64,000 nt of DNA from G965233625 sp965233625 (GTDB lineage Bacteria; Planctomycetota; Planctomycetia; Pirellulales; Pirellulaceae). The stretch is from positions 2,480,001-2,544,000 of the forward strand of contig OZ247499.1 in the NCBI GenBank assembly GCA_965233625.1. Direction: 5' to 3'. The position numbers were made by a program, and so were the translations under genes. The notes under the pieces are model-generated. The model ran no database searches, was not told where the DNA came from, and worked only from the letters and a program-made list of their open reading frames with translations. Positions 18,477 through 28,457 of this stretch are shown one piece after another. The first letter of the stretch is position 1. Each line of letters begins with the position of its first letter.

Positions 18477-19890
18477 GGGGATGGCTTTCTCTAACACTCG
18501 CTGCCGACACCTGGATAAACCGGCCGTCGTTGCGAAGGTTTTCTATCGTCCGCGTACCGCAATAGCCCATACCGGCGCGGAGGCCGCCTATAAGCTGGTA
18601 CACAAAATCGCTCAATGGTCCTTTGAATGGCACGCGGCCTTCAACGCCTTCAGGCACAAGTTTGCGCCCGCCAGCATCACTGGCTGCCTGCCTGTATCGT
18701 TCACTAGAGCCTTTTGACATGGCGCCAAGCGAACCCATCCCACGGTAGACTTTGAACGTTCGTCCCTGGTAAAGAATCGTTACCCCCGGACTTTCTGCTA
18801 AACCTGCAAACAAACCGCCCACCATCGCAACCGACGCACCTGCCGCAATGGCTTTGGTCACGTCGCCCGAATAGCGGATGCCGCCGTCGGCAATAATGGG
18901 CGTGCCGCTTTCTTTGGCTGCCTGCGCAGCTTCATAAACGGCGGTAATCTGCGGAACGCCAACGCCCGACACTACCCGCGTGGTGCAGATAGAACCTGGA
19001 CCGATGCCCACCTTCACCGCGTCGGCGCCTGCCGCGATTAAATCCTGGCAGGCTTTGCGGGTGGCGACATTGCCAGCAATGACGTCGATGTCCCAGCGCT
19101 TCTTGATCTGTTTGACGGTTTCTAAAACGTTCGCCGTATGGCCGTGGGCGCTGTCTACGATCAGCACATCGACATCGCTTTCGATCAGGCTCTGCGCCCG
19201 GTCAAAATCGTGCACGCCCACAGCGGCTCCGACACGAAGGCGACCCTTCGAGTCTTTGCTGGCGCTGGGGAAGCGCTTCATCATGTCAATGTCTTTAATC
19301 GTAATCAGCCCCGTTAGTGTTTTATATTCGTCAACCAGCAGAAGCTTCTCCACCTTTTTAGCCGTTAAAATCCTTTCAGCTTCTTCGAGCGTTACTTCCC
19401 CCGTAGCCGTTACCAACGGCTCCTTTGTCATAATCTGCGAAATCGTTAAATCTTCCGACTCCACAAATCGCAGGTCGCGACGGGTCACAATCCCCACCAG
19501 CTTGCGATCCGCCTCCGTAATAGGCACTCCGGACACGTTGTGGGCCTGCATCAGTTCCCGCACACGCGAGACCGGGGCATCGGGCGGGAGCGTGACTGGA
19601 TCGACAATAATGCCGTTCGCACTGCGCTTAACCTTATACACCTCTTCGGTTTGCGCTTCGATGGACATGTTTTTGTGAATCACGCCCAGGCCGCCCTCTT
19701 TGGCCAGGGCAATGGCCAGCTCGCTCTCCGTCACGGTATCCATCGGAGAGCTGATCAGCGGAATATTCAGGCTGATCCGCTTGGTAAGATGCGTCGACGT
19801 ATCGACATCCGAGGGCAAAACATTGCTGTATTGCGGTTCCAGCAGAACATCGTCAAAGGTAATAGCTTGCGCGACGATTTTCTCGTTCAT
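18406..19890 (-). CDS. guaB: Inosine-5'-monophosphate dehydrogenase
   Basis: IMPDH oxidises IMP to XMP with NAD+, the committed step of guanine nucleotide synthesis. The 494-aa length is normal. The N-terminal TIM-barrel strands (TFDDVLLEPQYS), the two CBS domains inserted at about residues 95-205, the catalytic loop GPGSICTTR with nucleophile Cys302, the GGIRYSGD phosphate-binding strand and the flap region YRGMGSLGAM are all present. A good sigma-70 promoter lies just upstream. The 3' end overlaps the start of the SHD1-like secreted gene by 71 nt, so the two are probably co-transcribed. Confidence 0.98.
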   Translation of the reverse strand: MNEKIVAQAITFDDVLLEPQYSNVLPSDVDTSTHLTKRISLNIPLISSPMDTVTESELAIALAKEGGLGVIHKNMSIEAQTEEVYKVKRSANGIIVDPVTLPPDAPVSRVRELMQAHNVSGVPITEADRKLVGIVTRRDLRFVESEDLTISQIMTKEPLVTATGEVTLEEAERILTAKKVEKLLLVDEYKTLTGLITIKDIDMMKRFPSASKDSKGRLRVGAAVGVHDFDRAQSLIESDVDVLIVDSAHGHTANVLETVKQIKKRWDIDVIAGNVATRKACQDLIAAGADAVKVGIGPGSICTTRVVSGVGVPQITAVYEAAQAAKESGTPIIADGGIRYSGDVTKAIAAGASVAMVGGLFAGLAESPGVTILYQGRTFKVYRGMGSLGAMSKGSSERYRQAASDAGGRKLVPEGVEGRVPFKGPLSDFVYQLIGGLRAGMGYCGTRTIENLRNDGRFIQVSAASVRESHPHDIAVTQEAPNYSSELPSQGEAS

Positions 19891-19934
19891 ATCGGCCTAT
19901 ATCTTCAGAATGTGCGGCGCCAGGGTAAGCCGGT

Positions 19935-19963
19935 ATTATTCCGGTTGACCACCACATTGGCAA
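19935..19963 (-). promoter_or_regulatory. Sigma-70 promoter of guaB
   Basis: Read on the minus strand, TTGCCA (19963-19958; 5 of 6 consensus bases) and AATAAT (19940-19935; 5 of 6) are separated by exactly 17 bases. Transcription would start near 19928, giving a leader of about 38 nt before the guaB ATG. Confidence 0.65.
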
Positions 19964-20063
19964 CCGAACCACCGGGCAAAGAAGTGATTACTGCCGGCTG
20001 CAACCGTCTGGATTGTGAAACGGTTCACAATGTCCTGCCACTCGCAACTGTTCGCTTCACGCC

Positions 20064-23000
20064 TTACCGCCAGTCGCCGCTGAGGATGAAGGCGGCCCAG
20101 TACCAGGGTGGTAGGCGTCCGGGGGTATCCTGTGGCTTAGGGGCGCCGAGACGGAGATCGCCGCGGGTTATTTCTCCGACGGCGGTGGGATTCTTGAGCA
20201 TGTAGAGTTGGGCTTCACGGACGGCGTCTAGACGGGACATTTTCTTTTCCCAGAGGTTGCGGTAGATCCGCAGCATGAGCATCCGGGTGGCCTGGTCTGG
20301 CACCTTCCATAAGCTGGCAAGGGTCGAGCGGGCGCCTGCCACCTGAAATGCACGTTGCACACCTAACAGCCCCTCGCCGCCGGCGGCTTGGCCCAGGCCG
20401 GTTTCGCAAGCGGATAGCGTCACCATCTCGACATTGTCCAGCGGGATAAAGGCGATCTCCTGCGCGGTAAGAATGCCGTCATCTGCGCCCTGCTCGGGTT
20501 GCTGGTTGGCGCCTGCGAAGACGATGCCTGAAAGCAGCCCCGGGTTGTAGCCCTGAAATTTATCAATGTCGAATGCACCCGCGTGTCCGAGCCCGGCAGT
20601 TTGCGATGCGGCGCTGGATAAACTTGGATCGGCGAAGAAGCCGTGGGTCGCCAGGTGCAGATGCTGGAAGGATGGCGCCTGGTCGCGGAACTGCTGCTCG
20701 GTGGCGCCGGACCCTGCGAGTGCGAGAGTCTGGCTTTCTTCAACTGCGCCAAAGACTTCGTCGTGGAATTCGCGGATGGCTTTCACTTCAGCCGCTGCCC
20801 CTGCGAGCGATTGCCAGTTTGTTCCACCTCGCACAGCCGGGGCCGTCGCGCGAACCGCCACAGTTTCAGCAGACGGTTTTCCGGCAGCCCCCGCCGCGTT
20901 GTAATTGACGTCGCCCATCGTCAACAGACCACCGCCCGCCGCCGGCTGGGACTTCAGCAGTCCGGGAATCAGTTGAGGCACAGGAACGTACGCCAAGCGG
21001 TGATCTTCCAGCAGGTATTCGCCTTCCTTGCGGCCGGGCAGCACACCCAGCGGCAAGCGGCCCAAAGGGCCATCCGTAGAAACGATGACCGTGCTGGCGC
21101 CCTCCAGGTATTGTTCCAGCGGTTGCCAGAGCGTCTGCCGCAGGTTGCGTCCCGCCTGTTTCGCCTCCGCTGTATCGCCGAAGCCTTGGCGCCAGGTATC
21201 GATCGCGGCGCCTGATTCTTTGGAACTCGCAAGTTCGATCATCGCGACGCTTTTTCCTGGGCGGGCAACAAACGCCATCAGGTGCGGACCTTCCTCCTTG
21301 GCGACCGTCTTTCCACTTAATGCATCGAGCGTTGTCTTGTGGAATTCCAGAAAGTTGATCAACACGGCGTCTTCCGGCAACGCATTCAGAACGGCCTCCG
21401 CCGTGACCTGATCCGGCGCCTTACTGCTGGCGGTCTGGCGGCTTAATTCGCGTTCAAGGCGTTCTTTTTCTTCGGTAAGTTTTAACGCCTCTTTGTTCCA
21501 GCTGTTCGTGGCGTCTTTTCCCTGTGGACGCAGACGGGACAACGTGGCAAGCTGCATCGTTACCATCTGCAACTTGCGGATAGTTTTTATGGCCTCGTCG
21601 TTCACGGCGGCGCGGCGCATCTGTCGCTGCCGCATCAGCACGCCGCCTTTCCAACGCAGCGATTGTTCAAAGAGGTTCCGGGCCTCCTGATTTCTTTCGC
21701 TACTGAGCATCATGGAGAGTTGCAGATGGAACAGGTCCATACTCTGTTGCGCCATTTTCAATTGCTGCCGTTCTGATTGAACGAGCGCCGCTTCATTGGC
21801 GAGTTTGCGGTAGATGGCGTCTGCTTTGGCGTAGTGTTCGCTTGCCTGTTCAATGTTTCCCCTGGCCCACTCCAGGCTTGCACGTGTGCCCCAATAGCTG
21901 GCCATGTCTTCATGCTGCTGACCGAAGAACTGCCGGATGATGGCGACGCCCTTCTCTAACAACACTTCAACCTGATCCAAATTGCCGCTAAGCATATTGG
22001 CATAGGCTAAGGCAAACAGCGCCTTCGCGGTTTCCGGGTGCTTGTCGCCCAACTCTTTCTGAATGAGTGTGGTTGCCTTTTGAAGCACTGCGGTTGATTC
22101 GTCGTATTTGCCTTGCATGGAGTAAATGCGCGCCAGATTGTACATGGCGCTCGTCGCTTTGACGTTGCCATTTTCGGACAGGCGCTGGTAAATCTCCAGG
22201 CTTTTCTGAGCAAGACTTTCTGCTTCCGCAACGTCGCCGTTGGATGCAACACAACCCGACAGATTACACAAGACCAACGCGTGCGAAGGATGGTTTTCTC
22301 CGAAGGTTTCGCGACTATTCTTCAAGCAGACGCGCAACAGCGACTCCGCTTTTTCGTAATCGCCCATCACGGAATATAAGCCCGCCAGATTGAGCCGGGC
22401 GGCGTCCGCATCTGGATGGGTATCACCAAAGATTTTCTGGTTCAGCAACAACGATTTCTGGTAACAAGGCTCAGCGGCGACCAGATCGCCTTTGCTTTTG
22501 TAGAGCATACCCAGGCTCGTATTACAGTGTGCAACGTGAGCGTGTTCGGCGCCAAAGTGCTCGAGGGAAATCTCCAGATGCCTGCGGAGGATTTGCTCTG
22601 CCTTGTCGTATTCTGCGAAGTCAGTGAACGTCATCGATAAATTGAGCATGCTGTTGAGCGTGTCGCTATGGCTTTCACCTAACACCTTTTTCCTTGTCGC
22701 AAGAGACTGCTGCGTCAGTCGAAGGCTTTCCTCAAACTGACCTAGCTCTACCAGCACGGTTGCGAGATCTGACTGGCTGGTCGCCGTGTCCGGGTGCTCC
22801 TCACCGTGAAGCTGTTTCCGGATTTTCAGCCCTTCTTCGATGGCGGCCCGCGCCGCGTGAAAGTCGCCCATACTCGCTAAAGTATTGCCAAGGTCATCCA
22901 GCGCCCAGGCTGTGGCCGTCGAGACATCGCCCTCGGCCGCGCGGCTTATCTCCAAACACTCGCGGTGGTAAATGACTGCTTTTTTGTAGTCAGCCGTCTC

Positions 23001-23747
23001 GAAATACAGGCGGCCAAGCCCGTTTAATGTTGACGCGGTAGTAGGGTGCAGACGGGGAAAGCGTTCGCGGCAGATCGCCAGGCTTTTCAAAAGATACTTC
23101 TCGGCCTTGTCGAAATCAGCAACCATGACGCTGGCGGCGCCAAGCATATAGAGGTCGTTGGAAAGCCAGACGTAGTTCTCACCTAGAAGACGTTTCCGCG
23201 TGGCAATGGATTCTTCGATCAACTCCTTCGCCTTGGCTGCCTGATCTCCGCTGACTAGTTCTTCCGCATTGGCCATGGCGTCCGTCGTTTCGAAGTACTG
23301 CTCTAGTTCTGGCGGTTTCAGTTTTTGAAGCGTCTGAAGACGGCTGATCTGGTCGGTGGTGTCAACAAACGAATAGTGATCCTCTCCATGTACCTTGCCG
23401 ATGAGCGTCTTCTTCAGACCTGCCAGCCACATTGCGTCGTCAAACTGCGCTGTGAATACGCACTGCGGCAAAGTCATTTCGATAATTTCCAGTTGCTGTT
23501 GGGCGATATCTTCAAACAGCAACTTGTCGCCCGACTGCTCGGCCATCTCCAGACGCTGCTGGTTGATGTCGATGACATCCAGGATCTTGCCCATCGCGGC
23601 GGCATCGCGTCCGGCTTCAATATCCTGCTGCGCTGCATTGAAGAGCGTTGTCGCCTGCTCAGAAAGCGACGCCTCGTCCTGCGGGCCGCTGCATCCCGCA
23701 AGTGCCAGGGGCAGACACAGCATCAGAAGAAGGAAGATGTAGCGCAT
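20064..23747 (-). CDS. TPR-CHAT domain lipoprotein (caspase-like peptidase)
   Basis: A 1227-aa protein with a lipoprotein signal (lipobox LAGC, Cys19), about a dozen tetratricopeptide repeats of the kinesin-light-chain type with a regular 42-residue spacing (about residues 140-640), a helical linker, and a C-terminal CHAT domain. CHAT is a caspase-related peptidase fold; its dyad is intact, with His1035 in LHLATHGFF and Cys1114 in LSACETGLG, followed by the family block GGEGLLGVQRAFQVAGA. TPR-CHAT proteins are known as proteases acting on partners recognised by the TPRs, some in defence or cell death. Here a lipid anchor and the absence of any effector or nuclease neighbour point to an envelope role instead. 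No partner gene is evident; the upstream neighbour is guaB's promoter region on the far side. Confidence 0.92.
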   Translation of the reverse strand: MRYIFLLLMLCLPLALAGCSGPQDEASLSEQATTLFNAAQQDIEAGRDAAAMGKILDVIDINQQRLEMAEQSGDKLLFEDIAQQQLEIIEMTLPQCVFTAQFDDAMWLAGLKKTLIGKVHGEDHYSFVDTTDQISRLQTLQKLKPPELEQYFETTDAMANAEELVSGDQAAKAKELIEESIATRKRLLGENYVWLSNDLYMLGAASVMVADFDKAEKYLLKSLAICRERFPRLHPTTASTLNGLGRLYFETADYKKAVIYHRECLEISRAAEGDVSTATAWALDDLGNTLASMGDFHAARAAIEEGLKIRKQLHGEEHPDTATSQSDLATVLVELGQFEESLRLTQQSLATRKKVLGESHSDTLNSMLNLSMTFTDFAEYDKAEQILRRHLEISLEHFGAEHAHVAHCNTSLGMLYKSKGDLVAAEPCYQKSLLLNQKIFGDTHPDADAARLNLAGLYSVMGDYEKAESLLRVCLKNSRETFGENHPSHALVLCNLSGCVASNGDVAEAESLAQKSLEIYQRLSENGNVKATSAMYNLARIYSMQGKYDESTAVLQKATTLIQKELGDKHPETAKALFALAYANMLSGNLDQVEVLLEKGVAIIRQFFGQQHEDMASYWGTRASLEWARGNIEQASEHYAKADAIYRKLANEAALVQSERQQLKMAQQSMDLFHLQLSMMLSSERNQEARNLFEQSLRWKGGVLMRQRQMRRAAVNDEAIKTIRKLQMVTMQLATLSRLRPQGKDATNSWNKEALKLTEEKERLERELSRQTASSKAPDQVTAEAVLNALPEDAVLINFLEFHKTTLDALSGKTVAKEEGPHLMAFVARPGKSVAMIELASSKESGAAIDTWRQGFGDTAEAKQAGRNLRQTLWQPLEQYLEGASTVIVSTDGPLGRLPLGVLPGRKEGEYLLEDHRLAYVPVPQLIPGLLKSQPAAGGGLLTMGDVNYNAAGAAGKPSAETVAVRATAPAVRGGTNWQSLAGAAAEVKAIREFHDEVFGAVEESQTLALAGSGATEQQFRDQAPSFQHLHLATHGFFADPSLSSAASQTAGLGHAGAFDIDKFQGYNPGLLSGIVFAGANQQPEQGADDGILTAQEIAFIPLDNVEMVTLSACETGLGQAAGGEGLLGVQRAFQVAGARSTLASLWKVPDQATRMLMLRIYRNLWEKKMSRLDAVREAQLYMLKNPTAVGEITRGDLRLGAPKPQDTPGRLPPWYWAAFILSGDWR

Positions 23748-23849
23748 GGAACGGTTACCGAAAGAAGCAGTGCTTAGCCAACAGCTTCCAATAATAAACA
23801 GTTTGCGCGCAGTGCCAAATCTGCAGTGGAAATCCGCACCGTAGCCCGC

Positions 23850-25349
23850 TTACGCCGCGCGTTCGACTTCCGTCTGAGCTTTGCGGGAAAGGAAGCCATC
23901 GCCTAACACGGCCAGGGCGACGCGGTCTTCCAGATTCGGCCGGAAGATCGTCAGCAGCAGCAGTGGCAGGTACCAGGCCATGAAGAGACCGCCGCCGAAT
24001 CCGTGCCAGAACTGCGTCGCGACCATCACCACCGCGGAACAGCTAATGAGTGTGCCGAGGTTCTTCTGGGCGGGCCACATGGCAAAGGTGCCACACAACA
24101 CAACAAAGCCGGCCAGGATTGGGATGCGATAAACTGGCCACCAGCCCAAGCCCCATAAGCCGTGCAGGTCCTGCCATAACGGCGGCCACAAGCCAAACAT
24201 CGCGCGTAAATGGGACCAATAATCGCCGACGCTTTCCGAAAGGAAGATCAGCGACAACGCACCGACCGACAACGTAATGCCAATGCCCAGCAGAAACCGC
24301 CCCAGCCCACGTTGCCAGTAGAAACTGATCCACAAGGGCAGCAGGAACAGCGGGTAATAAACCATGGCCATCGCCAGGCCGAGAAATGTGCCGGAGGTTA
24401 GAGGGCGCCGGTAGAACAACACCCCCATCACCAGCATCGCCGCGGGCAGCACATGCTCCACACGCCCGGTCATCTGCGCGGTGTAGGGCAATATCAGGTA
24501 CAGCGTGGCAATGCCCGTTCCCGAATGAAGATTGCCAAAATGCCAATATCCGATGCAGACGATTCCAACCACGATGGTCAGATGTCCCAGAATCGCCATC
24601 GTCTTCGCCACGGCGCCGAACACGGTCTGTTCGCGTTTCTCGCGGATTTCTTCCGGCATCTCAGAGCGGTCGCTCATCGACATCGTTGGCAACGATGGCA
24701 GCAGATGGAACAACACGAAGCCAGGCCCGTGCCGCGTCAGAGCATCTCCCTCAGCGCTTTCCCCTTTTAGAATGCGATGCGACATACGGGCGGTGTTCAG
24801 GTCGTCGGCGGAAGGCTCGCTGACAATGACATTCGCCATCAAAAAGACGAACATCGATACACCCAGGAACATCAGCCCGCCCAGCGATAAATTGGGCTGC
24901 AGCAACGGCCGCCGCGTCATCGTCGGGTCCAGCAGCAAACGCACACAGAGCACAATCCCGATGACGAAGAGCCAGAGAAAGCCGACGAATTCCAGCGTTT
25001 TGCCGCGCTGTTGCGCCTGAATGTACGACGCTTCTTCAGCGGTAATCTTCCGCGGCGGGGGCGGTGGTTCTTCCGCGGCGACAGCTGTTGGTTCCGGCGG
25101 CGCATCGCCTTCCTCAGCCGCCTGTTCAAGCCGGTAATCGCGTAGATTATAGGCGGCGACCATCCGGGTTTCGCGACCATGCCCTACCAGTAAGAGCCCC
25201 GGCGCCAGTGCAATCAGAAGGAGCAAATCGACATTGCGCAAACTCCAATACCGGCTGAATTTAAAGTACAGCCCAATCATCAACAGCGACGAAAGGTAAA
25301 CCCACGTCGTCGCGTTGATTTTCTCATATCCGAGTGGAAAATCGATCAT
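23850..25349 (-). CDS. Polytopic membrane protein of unknown function
   Basis: A 499-aa integral membrane protein that I do not recognise. It has about ten hydrophobic segments: two near the N-terminus (YLSSLLMIGLYF, DLLLLIALAPGLLLVG), then a charged Pro/Glu-rich loop (about residues 75-115), one at about 125-140, one at 160-175, and six or more in the C-terminal 250 residues. A GHGRET motif follows the second segment. The later part resembles glycosyltransferase-87-like or O-antigen-type polytopic proteins in layout, without a diagnostic catalytic motif. It is transcribed in the same direction as the CHAT lipoprotein with a gap of about 100 nt, so co-expression is possible. Confidence 0.8.
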   Translation of the reverse strand: MIDFPLGYEKINATTWVYLSSLLMIGLYFKFSRYWSLRNVDLLLLIALAPGLLLVGHGRETRMVAAYNLRDYRLEQAAEEGDAPPEPTAVAAEEPPPPPRKITAEEASYIQAQQRGKTLEFVGFLWLFVIGIVLCVRLLLDPTMTRRPLLQPNLSLGGLMFLGVSMFVFLMANVIVSEPSADDLNTARMSHRILKGESAEGDALTRHGPGFVLFHLLPSLPTMSMSDRSEMPEEIREKREQTVFGAVAKTMAILGHLTIVVGIVCIGYWHFGNLHSGTGIATLYLILPYTAQMTGRVEHVLPAAMLVMGVLFYRRPLTSGTFLGLAMAMVYYPLFLLPLWISFYWQRGLGRFLLGIGITLSVGALSLIFLSESVGDYWSHLRAMFGLWPPLWQDLHGLWGLGWWPVYRIPILAGFVVLCGTFAMWPAQKNLGTLISCSAVVMVATQFWHGFGGGLFMAWYLPLLLLTIFRPNLEDRVALAVLGDGFLSRKAQTEVERAA

Positions 25350-25725
25350 GGAAAGTCGCTGGCTGTGACTGGTAACCGGGTCAACGGGGCGGTTGCTTGC
25401 GTCCGGAAGAAATCGCCTGGAAAACAGCCCTCCGGCTGTAAGGATAGGTTACGCCGTTCGGATTGCAACCCCCTACTGTATTTCGCTTTAGGTCGCATAA
25501 ACCATATCGCCGACCGCAAAATCCGCGTAGAACACGCATACTGACGGATGGTTCAGACCCGGCGCTGATCCCTACGATCAGCAACCCTGCGGCGCGGCAA
25601 TGCCACGTTTGCGCGGAAGTGCGCGGCGTTACGTTCAACGGGTAATCTGCTAAAATACGGAGATACCAATTCACCCCTAAAGAGACGGTGATCCACCGCC
25701 TCCTTCGAGAAAGGAACCCATAAAT
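25350..25725. other. Intergenic region with divergent promoters
   Basis: This 376-bp stretch lies between two divergently transcribed genes and has no credible coding sequence. A TAAAAT at 25651-25656 is a candidate -10 box for the small PHA-type gene, with no clear -35. A small hairpin ACAGCC-CTCC-GGCTGT lies near 25424-25439. The sequence GAAAGGAA just before 25726 is the ribosome binding site. Confidence 0.5.
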
Positions 25726-26031
25726 ATGCCTGGTTTTAGCACCGACGTTCCCAACCCATTAAGTCAGGAAGCGGCAACTGCCAAACTGAAGAACTTCATG
25801 GGTACGGTCAAAGAACACTATGGCGACAAGATTTCTAACCTGGAGGAATCCTGGGAAGAGAACAAACTGAACTTCTCGTTCACCACGTTCGGTTTCGCCA
25901 TCAGCGGGGTGATGGAAATCGAAGAGGAAAAGGTTGCTTTGCAAGGGACACTGCCGTTCGCCGCAATGGCCTTCAAAGGCCAGATCGAAGAGACCATCCG
26001 CACCGAACTAGAGAAACAGCTCAACGCGTGA
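25726..26031 (+). CDS. Polyhydroxyalkanoic-acid-system-type small protein
   Basis: A 101-aa soluble alpha/beta protein resembling the PHA granule-associated regulator family. Features are the NPLSQEAATAKLKNFM start, VKEHYGDKISNLEESWEE, the strand pair LNFSFTTFGFAISGVMEIE and the LPFAAMAFKGQIEETIR helix. Family members bind PHA granules or membranes and have been proposed to influence polymer storage. No PHA synthase gene is in the window. The polyphosphate kinase gene follows 149 nt downstream, a second storage-polymer function. AAAGGAA precedes the ATG. Confidence 0.75.
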   Translation: MPGFSTDVPNPLSQEAATAKLKNFMGTVKEHYGDKISNLEESWEENKLNFSFTTFGFAISGVMEIEEEKVALQGTLPFAAMAFKGQIEETIRTELEKQLNA

Positions 26032-26180
26032 GTCTCAACGCAACCGCACGGCTGTGTGTGTTTTTCTACACCGCCCAAACCCATGCGGCTGCCTGTTAAG
26101 CCAAGCCTCGTCACCATGTTGTATCGCGATGCCTGCCGGTTAAACTGTGAGGCATCAGGTACAACATTTCACGGTGAATC

Positions 26181-28334
26181 ATGGCCAAGAAGCAACAGAA
26201 AGGCGCCCGCTACTTCAACCGCGAACTAAGCTGGCTGGAGTTCAATCAACGGGTGCTGGATGAAGGGCGCGACGAATCGCTTCCTTTGCTTGAGAGGCTA
26301 AAATTCCTGGCCATCGCCAGTTCCAACCTCGATGAATTCTTCATGGTGCGGGTCGGCGGTCTGCAACGCCTGGTCGAACAGGAAGACGCCCGCACCGATC
26401 CCGCCGGCATGACGCCCGCCCGGCAACTGGCGGCTATCTACCGCCGGGTTACGGAGATGCACGGTCAGCAGTACGCATGTCTGCTGGATGAGGTAGAGCC
26501 AAGCCTGGCTAACGAAGGACTACGCCGCGTTACGCCAGACGGCATTGAAGACAAGCATCTCCGCGTTGTACGGCGGTTGTTTCTGGCAGATCTGTTTCCC
26601 GTCTTCTCACCGCAAGCAATCCGCAGTGACGCGCCGTTTCCGCTACTGCAAAATCAGACGCTGCATCTGTGCGTCCGCTTGGCCCCTGCGGCAGAGGATC
26701 CGCAGGAAGAGGAAAACGGCGACGGTGAAGACCACGCGGTGGGGCGTTATGCCGTCATCCCGCTGGGACCGGGGCTGAGCCGGTTCATTACGCTGCCATC
26801 TGAAGCGGAGGGCGGCTACAACTACATCCTGCTGGAAGATGTGGTTCAACTCTGTATTACGAAATTCTTCCCCGGCGAAGAAGTGCTGGAAACAGCCACA
26901 TTCCGCATCACGCGGAATGCGGATATGAGCGTCCGCGAAGATCTGGCTGCCGACCTGCTTTCCGGCATGGAACAGGTGCTGGATGCACGGTTGCAGAGCG
27001 ATTGCGCGCGGCTGGAAATCGATGCCGTGGCGGGCGATGAAATGCTGCAGTTCTTGCAGTCTAAACTCGAAATCCCCGCCGAACGCGTATTCCGTTTTCC
27101 CGGTCCCCTGGCGTTGAATGAGCTGATGAAGATCACCGGCACGGCCGGATTCGAGCATCTTCAATATCGCCCCTGGCCGCCACAGCCAACGCCATTGCTC
27201 GACCCGCGTAAGTCCCTGTTAGACACGCTGGCGACGCAGGACGTGATGTTGTATCACCCCTACGAATCATTTGAGCCCGTCATTCGCCTGATCGAAGAAG
27301 CAGCCGACGACCCCGATGTACTTTCGATCAAACAGGTGTTGTACCGCACCAGCCGCGACAGCCCGATCATCGCCGCGCTGAAGCGCGCCGCCGCGCAAGG
27401 CAAATACGTGACCGCACTGGTGGAATTGAAGGCGCGATTTGATGAAGCCCGGAACATCGGCTGGGCGCGGGACCTGGAACAGTCAGGCGTTCAGGTCATC
27501 TACGGCGTGAAAGGGCTGAAGACACACGCAAAGGTCTGCCTGATCGTGCGCCGCGAGTCGAGCGGCGTGCAGCGGTACATGCACTTTGGCACTGGCAACT
27601 ACAACGAATCAACGGCCAAGTTGTACAGCGACGTCAGCATTATGACCAGCCGTAACGACTTCGGGCTGGATGCAACGGCGTTCTTCAATGCGGTCAGCGG
27701 TTATTCGCAACCGCAGAAGCTGCGGCAACTGGAAATGGCACCCACAGGTCTTCGCGACCGGTTCCTGGAAATGATTGAAGTCGAAACGCAGCGGGCAAAA
27801 CAAGGGCACGAAGCAGAGATCATCGCCAAGGTGAATTCGCTGGTGGACACAGGTATAATCGACGCGTTGTACGCCGCATCCAGCGCCGGCGTGAAGATCC
27901 GCCTGAACATCCGTGGCATCTGCTGCCTACGTCCGCGTGTGAAAGAACTCAGCGAGAACATCCGCGTCATCAGCATCGTGGACCGCTTTCTGGAACACGC
28001 GAGAATTTTCTACTTTCACCACGGCGGCGATCAACAGGTGTTTATTTCCAGCGCAGACTGGATGCCGCGCAATCTGGATCGCCGCGTAGAACTGATGACG
28101 CCCGTCCTGGATGTCAGCAACCGCAACCGGCTGACCAGAATCCTCAAGAGCTACTTCAAAGACAATGTCAAAGCCCGCGAGTTACTCGCCAGCGGCGACT
28201 ACCGCAAAGTAAAGCCCAAAGCCCGCGCCGCAGCGTACCGCAGCCAGGAGCGCCTGTACGAAGAAGTCTGCGACAACGTCCGCCGGGCCGAGCAGACAAA
28301 ACGCACGGAGCTTGAACCGCACCGTGGTTCGTAA
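26181..28334 (+). CDS. ppk1: Polyphosphate kinase 1
   Basis: PPK1 reversibly polymerises the gamma-phosphate of ATP into inorganic polyphosphate. The 717-aa chain has the N-terminal helical domain (YFNRELSWLEFNQRVL), the head domain, and two phospholipase-D-like catalytic domains. The autophosphorylated His is His449 in KTHAKVCLIVRR, followed by HFGTGNYN; the second conserved region HHGGDQQVFISSADW near residues 613-627 contains the other active-site His. All expected regions are present and the length matches the family. It may be co-transcribed with the preceding PHA-type gene, though the gap allows its own promoter. Confidence 0.97.
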   Translation: MAKKQQKGARYFNRELSWLEFNQRVLDEGRDESLPLLERLKFLAIASSNLDEFFMVRVGGLQRLVEQEDARTDPAGMTPARQLAAIYRRVTEMHGQQYACLLDEVEPSLANEGLRRVTPDGIEDKHLRVVRRLFLADLFPVFSPQAIRSDAPFPLLQNQTLHLCVRLAPAAEDPQEEENGDGEDHAVGRYAVIPLGPGLSRFITLPSEAEGGYNYILLEDVVQLCITKFFPGEEVLETATFRITRNADMSVREDLAADLLSGMEQVLDARLQSDCARLEIDAVAGDEMLQFLQSKLEIPAERVFRFPGPLALNELMKITGTAGFEHLQYRPWPPQPTPLLDPRKSLLDTLATQDVMLYHPYESFEPVIRLIEEAADDPDVLSIKQVLYRTSRDSPIIAALKRAAAQGKYVTALVELKARFDEARNIGWARDLEQSGVQVIYGVKGLKTHAKVCLIVRRESSGVQRYMHFGTGNYNESTAKLYSDVSIMTSRNDFGLDATAFFNAVSGYSQPQKLRQLEMAPTGLRDRFLEMIEVETQRAKQGHEAEIIAKVNSLVDTGIIDALYAASSAGVKIRLNIRGICCLRPRVKELSENIRVISIVDRFLEHARIFYFHHGGDQQVFISSADWMPRNLDRRVELMTPVLDVSNRNRLTRILKSYFKDNVKARELLASGDYRKVKPKARAAAYRSQERLYEEVCDNVRRAEQTKRTELEPHRGS

Positions 28335-28457
28335 AGTCCGCAGATCACGCCGGCGCAGTTTTTCATGCAATGCGTTGGCGAAACGGTTAAAGTAGGTGCG
28401 GTTCCGAAGCAGCCTTCCCACCTAACCTTTGACACTCAAAGATTTGCCGTTCATACA

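Noticed and set aside
18980..19678. 232-codon open frame antisense to guaB
   Set aside because: Shadow frame; Ser/Thr/Arg-rich product lying over an unmistakable IMP dehydrogenase gene.
20064..23747. CHAT protease as part of a defence island
   Set aside because: No nuclease, effector, CRISPR or toxin genes around it, and the protein has a lipoprotein signal.
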